From assembly GCF_018446385.1 (NCBI RefSeq), contig NC_056000.1, forward strand, positions 51,864,722-51,928,721: a stretch of 64,000 nt of DNA, in the 5' to 3' direction. This document shows, piece after piece, positions 58,089 through 64,000 of the stretch. This DNA is from Zingiber officinale. Lineage: Eukaryota; Streptophyta; Magnoliopsida; Zingiberales; Zingiberaceae. Within the stretch, counting starts at the first letter, position 1. Every line of letters begins with the position of its first letter. The notes below the pieces were generated by a model. That model searched no databases. It saw only the letters and a program-made list of their open reading frames with translations, and was not told where the DNA came from. The translations under genes were made by a program, and so were the position numbers.

Positions 58089-61000
58089 GGGCGCGTTTTG
58101 CTTTAAGATGCGTGTTTCTCGTAATCGCACTGGAGAAACCGACAGCTGCACGATTACGCTCTGGCCACGCGTCACGCTTCCCTTGCTAGCTTTTACCATC
58201 TAGTCGGGTAGCCACGTGCTGAGCAACCGCAATTGTCCGCTTTGAGCTTGCCGGCCAGTACTTTCCTTAATTGCTCAGCCAATACTTTTCTGATTAGTGT
58301 GGCAATTATTACCGGTCACGTGCCAATAGAACCTCAAAGGGCAATAGATCGAATCAATCTCCTTGATTTTTGTCTCTGATATTCCCTTCCTCTCGTACTT
58401 ATTTTTATTATTGAATTACGCATCAACAACTTTTTTTTTTCTTTCTAGAATTAAACTAGCGAATGAAAAAATAAAATAAAATAATTATTATGTGATCTTG
58501 AAATACTTTATAAAATATAAAGTGACACCGCGTACCATACAATCGAACTCATATCATGCAATCTTTTTCCAAACACCGCGTGTTTTTTGAGCCCGTGAAT
58601 GATACTTTAACAAAAACAAAAAGTCATGAGACTTTCTAATGATTGTGCTCCATTGATACCATTGCGGTCGTGTCTCTACTCTATGAATTCAATCTCGACG
58701 CATGCTAACCGAATATAGTGGCGGTGGCGGTAGTGGTGGTGGTGTGGCCCAAAGCGAACTGCGAACCCTTATCTTCTCGTAGCGACACATGAATGGATGC
58801 AATGCACCTTTGCAAATACCACATTATACATTTCACATTTGCCATCTTCTTTTAACCCAACCCCCTAAAGCCGGAGAAAAGCACGGTGCTTGTTAGGAAA
58901 TATTGAAGCATTCAATAATTGGGCATGCTTTATGCGTTTCCATGTGTCAGCCACATATATATTACAATTCCGGATGAGAATAGAAATCTGAGTCCTTGCA
59001 AATCCGGGTCAAACTGAATGCTAGTTAGTGGCATTAAGATGGTGCTGGCCAAGATATGAAAATGAAAAACATAGAGGGATTAAGAAGGGCAATTATGAAG
59101 CATTATAGAGAGTAAGATCTGCAGCTCACATGCGAAATGTTGGAGGATTTTTTTTTTTTAAAAAAAAACAGAGTGTGAGTAGGCTTTTGACTTTAGGAAG
59201 GAAAGTGAAAGAAGGGACAGAGTAAGTGGTGGTGCCAGTTTCTTTTAGATGAATGACATCTCTTTTTTATTACTCATCGAAATAGTACAGTCATGTTCGA
59301 TCATCAATTCAACGTTGAATTTATATATAAAAATGATTCATTAAAATTTTAAATATTTAAATTTTAATCTATCAAATAGGAAATGAACCTTTATGGGCAG
59401 AGGCTTAAATAATTTCTATTTTAACGAGGGGCTAAAATTTAAAAAAATATCAGAAGGATAGTCCTAATACCCCGAAGCACAAGGTTTGTTGATTTGTTAA
59501 ATGAGCTGATTTTGAATCATCACCTATTCTCTTTTATTCAAAAGAGTACCTAAGCGAACTTTAAGGGGGAAAAAATACGATTTAAGTTATCATGATTAAT
59601 TATATGATTATCAGATTATAAGAAATAAAATATAATTAGTTGGTTTAATATTTGGAATACTCAGTTTTGGGATTTTTTTTTAAAAAAAAAATTAAAACTT
59701 TTTAAGTTAATTTCAAAATGATGAAAAACTTCACACTTTCAAAATAATCATATTTCGAATTATATCCCTCATCTATTGACATAACGAATATACTTCATTA
59801 CTTGAGAATCATTGTATTTTCGGAGTGATGTGATGATTAAAACATAAGATATTACCATATGAGATTTTAAAATCAAAACTCAACGTGTCCGAACATACCT
59901 CTTCCCATGCCTTACCACCTGCATTAATGATTAATAACCACCCGTAATTTACTTCATCCATATTGACCTAAAGACGAATTGACGGAAACGTTGAGGACGA
60001 GCGAATCATCTTTTATCACATACTTGAGAATTATTCATTACTTAAATCAAATAAGATTAAATAACATAATCTTAGATAGATAAGTAAGATTATTAATAAT
60101 AATCTTCAACAAAGCATGCTTAAGAAAATCGTGTTGATCCGAAAGATCAAACCACACAATTTCAAAAGGTAAAAGATATTATGTATTCAAATATATTTTG
60201 CACTTTACCATTCATTCGGTCTAAGGTTCATGTGTTATTTATAGCAAAAGGATAATTATGTTCTTGTTTTAACACACCATCCTATTATTGTTATTCAAGT
60301 CACTCCTCCATACTCAGACAGTTCGAATGTACACAAATTAAATCATCTGTATTTAACAAGTATGATACATAACTACTACGGCGTACTATGATACCATAGC
60401 TCTTGGAATTATGATAAATATTTAGATTATGATTCAGATATCATGATTTGATTTCCAATTATAACATATTTATAAATTCTTTTCTTCCAAATAGAACACA
60501 CAACCAATATACTAAACTTCTGGGTATCAATTTTTTTTCTTGTTTTTTTTACCAAGGCATACTATCAACCAACATCTATTCGTATATATTATAACAATTA
60601 TGCATCATATATACTAGAACATGATTTAAAAAGATACCATTCAAATAATAATAAATATATTATTTTGATAATTAATCTAAAAAAACTTTTGACAAATTAA
60701 TAAAAAAGACGCTCATTTAATTTTTACCCATGATATAATGATATCTATCAATTTTCTGTTTTTATGGCCTATCCTTTTAAAATGGGAACAACCCATGCGC
60801 ATAAAGGGTGCAGCCTCGATCATCTTTATGGTCAATTTTATCCAAGTTGGATTAGATGCTTTCACTACACAGGATAAGATTTCAAGGCTAAAAAGATTAA
60901 TTAAGAACAGCGTGCATGCTAAGTGTGGGTGTGTGGTGTGGATATCTTAATTGGAGGGGATAAAACGTTAAAAAAAATTAGAATAAAAAATATTAGTTCA

Positions 61001-61109
61001 TTACTTTTAGGCCACTGTATTCCTCTACAAACAGGATTTTAATGGTGTTTAGTAGACCTTTCCCTTTGCCCCAAATTGTGAGAAACAAAGTTTTCATCCT
61101 CACAAAAAA
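58089..61109. other. AT-rich intergenic region
   Basis: It includes the upstream region of the RING gene and a GGT-rich microsatellite at about 58,720-58,747. The rest is AT-rich with no supported gene. Confidence 0.6.
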
Positions 61110-61490
61110 GGCACACTAGGAGGGGTCAGCTAGTCTGCGTATTGCTCATGGCAATCGTGAGCTGACAGCCTAGCTGAGAATTGCGGACGCGAGCTCATGG
61201 CCAGGCTATGAATTGCTTGCGGTCTGGCCGCAATTCACGGCCGCAAGCTCGTGCCATGGCTGCAAATTGCAGCCGCAGCTGCCACGAACTCCAACCTGGC
61301 CACAAATTGTGGTCTAGCCACAACGAGCTCACGGTCTGGCCATGAGTCGGCCGTTGGAGGTGGTGGTCCTTTCCTTTCTCCCTTTGCTTCTTCGCTCACA
61401 CCTTTCTCTTACCTTTCCACTCCACTGAGAAAGTTTTTTCCCCACGGTCGACTCCTTTCCAACTGCATCCGTGGTAGCGGATAACCAGAA
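61110..61490. repeat. GC-rich island with short imperfect palindromes
   Basis: The words ctggccacaa, gccgcaattcacggc, ggctgcaaattgcagcc and gagctcacgg recur in both orientations in an otherwise AT-rich region. A TC-rich stretch follows. The 77-aa frame here is probably a by-product. It could be a transposon fragment. Confidence 0.55.
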
Positions 61491-62752
61491 CATTAGTGAC
61501 GTCTGAGAACACTATCAGCCGTCATGCAACTGTAATGCAGCACCTCTTTTATGGTAAGGTCAGTGAAGTTAAATAAGCAGTTCATAACTGCCACAGCATA
61601 AAATACTTGTGCCAAAAAGGTGTCATGGTCAAAAGAGCTCAACATGCAATGGAATGGAATGGAATGGGCAAAAGATTATATGAAATCTCAGATGTAGCAT
61701 GTGAAATTGTTAGTATTGTGAACGGAATCGCGACATCTGGTATAAGCTAACCGTCTCATCAACTAAACAAACAAAAAAAAAATGGTCACATCAATTCAAT
61801 TGCTATGAATTTCGTCACAATATTGAGAATGAAAGGATGGTGCAAACCTGATTTCGCCATCAATGAAATGTGAGAGAAATGGCAGCAAAGTCAAATTGAC
61901 TTCTGGAGATTGAAGCGATAGAAACACTCTATACTGACATTGAGGATAAAAGTAACCATACATCATCAAATAGTTATAAGTTCTATCAAATGGTCAGCCG
62001 AGGCAGATGGAGTAATCAGACTATGCAGATTAATCAAGTTGGGCAAACCGATTAGGCTAACTAATCGAGCTGAGCAGACCAATCGAGCCACCTAAGTGAT
62101 AAAGTTAAGTTGCATGGATAAATTAAGCCAATCAAGTCAATCAAATTGATTAGATCAAACATATCAGGTAAATCAAATGAGAACATATTGAATGAACCGA
62201 GGGAGGCGAGCATATTGTGTGTAGATTACTGAAACCACCAACTATGAAATAGATTGATGAACCATGCATGTAAAATTGGTCAAAAGAATCAGACAAACAA
62301 TAAAAGACATAAATTAAAACATTTCCCTGTTATACTACTCTATTATTATAACTTAACAAAGAAATAAAATATAGATCATTTTTTCTTTTCATTTCATTTC
62401 ATTACTAGTCTTGTTTTAATTTCATTTTATTCCATCCATTCATACTAAAGGTATCCTAAATTCTCTGCCTGCCTTAATTATTTCCTTTCTCAATAAAGAG
62501 AGAGGGCATGAAGCTATATGACCATCTATATTTCAGCTACATTAATCCATTGCAGATTTTATAAGCACTATCATCATGATGTTTCACTTATTCGAACTTG
62601 ATAAACAACAATAATCGAGATAGATCACTAACCCTCAAGTAACAACCATTTGCTCTTTGAACTTTGTAAGGACAGGCGAAAAACAAAAACCACTTTTGAA
62701 AGAACTAACCAAAAATAAATAATGATAACATAGCATCTGCTGGAACTTGTCT
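61491..62752. other. Intergenic region and probable 3' UTR of the right-edge gene
   Basis: AT-rich; repeated variants of aatcgagctgagcagacc (61,990-62,180) are present. No gene seen. Confidence 0.6.
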
Positions 62753-64000
62753 TCAACTTCGCCAGGCAGAAGACAGCTCCAAATCAATGTCCTCTTCCCA
62801 CCAGGTTGCATTCTGCATAACAAAGCAAAATGTGAATCATAACGAACCTTGATCTAATTGATATATACCTTATATCATTCTTCATATTTCAAACATCTAT
62901 GATCCGAACTGCTTGTATTAAACTAAAGATTTAGATATTTTGATAAAAAAATAGGTCACATTATATCCAAAACCTTGAAGCCCCTTCTCAGAAATTCCAA
63001 TGAGCTCCCTTGTTCCTCTTGTAGACCAAGAACCCTCAGAAGTTCTTCCTTAGTCTAAACATGAAAACATAAACGGTGAGGAACCAAGAAAAATGACTCA
63101 GTCGGCTATAATAATATTTTTCACTAAAAACTAGAACCTCTCCCAAAGTGAAACGAGTAGCACTTTCTGCTACACAAGCATAGGAGCCTTCAGTTTGCTT
63201 GAGCATCACTTGCCAAGGTCCTGCATAAAACAAAACTAAATCTGTTTCTTGCAAAAGAGAATAATAATGTAATTTTCTTCTTTTTGTTTAGGTTGGAATA
63301 ATGTAATTTGTTTTGTTAATGCAAAGAACATATTCAAGAAAGACTGAATCAATATCATGTGTTTAAGCCCTTTGATCATAAGCATTTTAACATCTTACCT
63401 GGATATTGACGGAATAGAGCTCCACTGTAATTCACTAGGAAAGGGGCAACTGGAACTGTCTTCAACGTAAAATATATACATACTAATATAGCTTCCAGAA
63501 TTTGCGCAAAATTAACTAATAATCTGACACATACCTTTGAGTACTCTCTAGTTCGAATATAGAACACAGGAACAAACTGAGAAAGAAATCTATAATGAAG
63601 ATCCTTGGTTGGGAAACCTAGAAGGCCTAAATCAGAACTGTAAAATTCAAATCAGTGAGATAGATGATCAAGTTAACGAGTAAGAAACATAGTAACATGT
63701 TAGGGTATCCTAAAGTTAGCTCACCGTAATGTATCAAGTTCGAGATTAAAAAGAAGAGCTGGAACAGTTGTAGCAAACTTTTCCTGCAAAAAGGTGAAAA
63801 GATGGAACAGTAGGATTCTAGAGGTGGAGAATGATTAAGGATAAAAAAGTAAAATTCAATACCCATTTAGTTGGAATACTGTGACATTTAAGGCAAGAAA
63901 ATGTCTATTGTCGTAAAGATAATCTACAAGAACTAATTTCATCTAACTAGTTTTCTTCCACTTCATTAAGATATGAAAATGCTATGAATTCCATGGGACT
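62753..64000 (-). CDS. DUF1995 chloroplast protein, 3' exons only (probably adenylate kinase 5-type)
   Basis: Exons in coding order: 63783-63725, 63637-63535, 63459-63399, 63220-63138, 63054-62974, 62812-62753. All junctions are GT-AG with consistent phase. The gene continues past the right edge; 63,784-64,000 is intron plus an unresolved earlier exon. Phrases such as [52 protein letters not shown] and the ending [19 protein letters not shown] match the C-terminal DUF1995 domain. As I recall, that domain ends plastid adenylate kinase 5 (At5g35170 type) and also occurs in LOW PSII ACCUMULATION 3. I favour the first by the end sequence, but the kinase part is outside the window, so this is inference. 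Confidence 0.82.

Overview
The window is plant nuclear DNA: split genes with GT-AG introns, chloroplast and Golgi-type host proteins, and stacked LTR retrotransposons. Host genes with GC-rich first exons in AT-rich surroundings suggest a monocot. The repeat families look like those of gingers (Zingiberales), but that is an impression, not a result.

Positions 1 to about 38,660 hold a nest of retroelements that can be peeled apart by LTR ends, primer-binding sites and target-site duplications (TSDs). The oldest layer is a decayed Ty3/gypsy Tat-like element, minus strand (Tat2; 32,746-38,664). A decayed Copia-type element (7,792-32,745, minus) sits in it. Three things then inserted into that Copia element: a second Copia-type element, seen as a 2.3-kb LTR portion (5,449-7,791); a solo LTR (8,308-9,242, TSD gctaa); and a full-length Tat element, Tat1 (9,915-28,156, TSD ttaat, LTRs of 819 bp each). 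Tat1 is itself split by a gag-only Copia-type element (11,975-19,090, TSD caaac). The 5.4-7.8 kb LTR is interrupted by a large-LTR, almost gutless element (before 1 to 5,448). Tat2 also carries a second solo LTR of the 8.3-kb family and a SINE.

Tat1 has gag-pol on the minus strand in a single reading frame broken only by stop codons. On the opposite strand it has a separate, intron-containing gene with its own TATA-like box. A 65-bp tandem array lies between their convergent 3' ends. Several unrelated LTR families here carry arrays of short GC-rich palindromes just upstream of the TATA box, the most unusual pattern in the window.

Positions 38,660 to 64,000 are gene space. A single-exon gene for a coiled-coil nuclear-type protein lies at 39,075-40,052 (+). 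A dead hAT transposase lies at 42.5-44.9 kb (+). A ten-exon cation-diffusion-facilitator gene of the MTP5 type runs from 45,243 to 55,213 (+), with a SINE in its largest intron. An ATL-type RING-H2 ubiquitin ligase lies at 57,400-58,011 (-). The 3' exons of a DUF1995 chloroplast-protein gene, probably adenylate kinase 5, run off the right edge (-). These four genes are independent plant loci; nothing suggests they act together.
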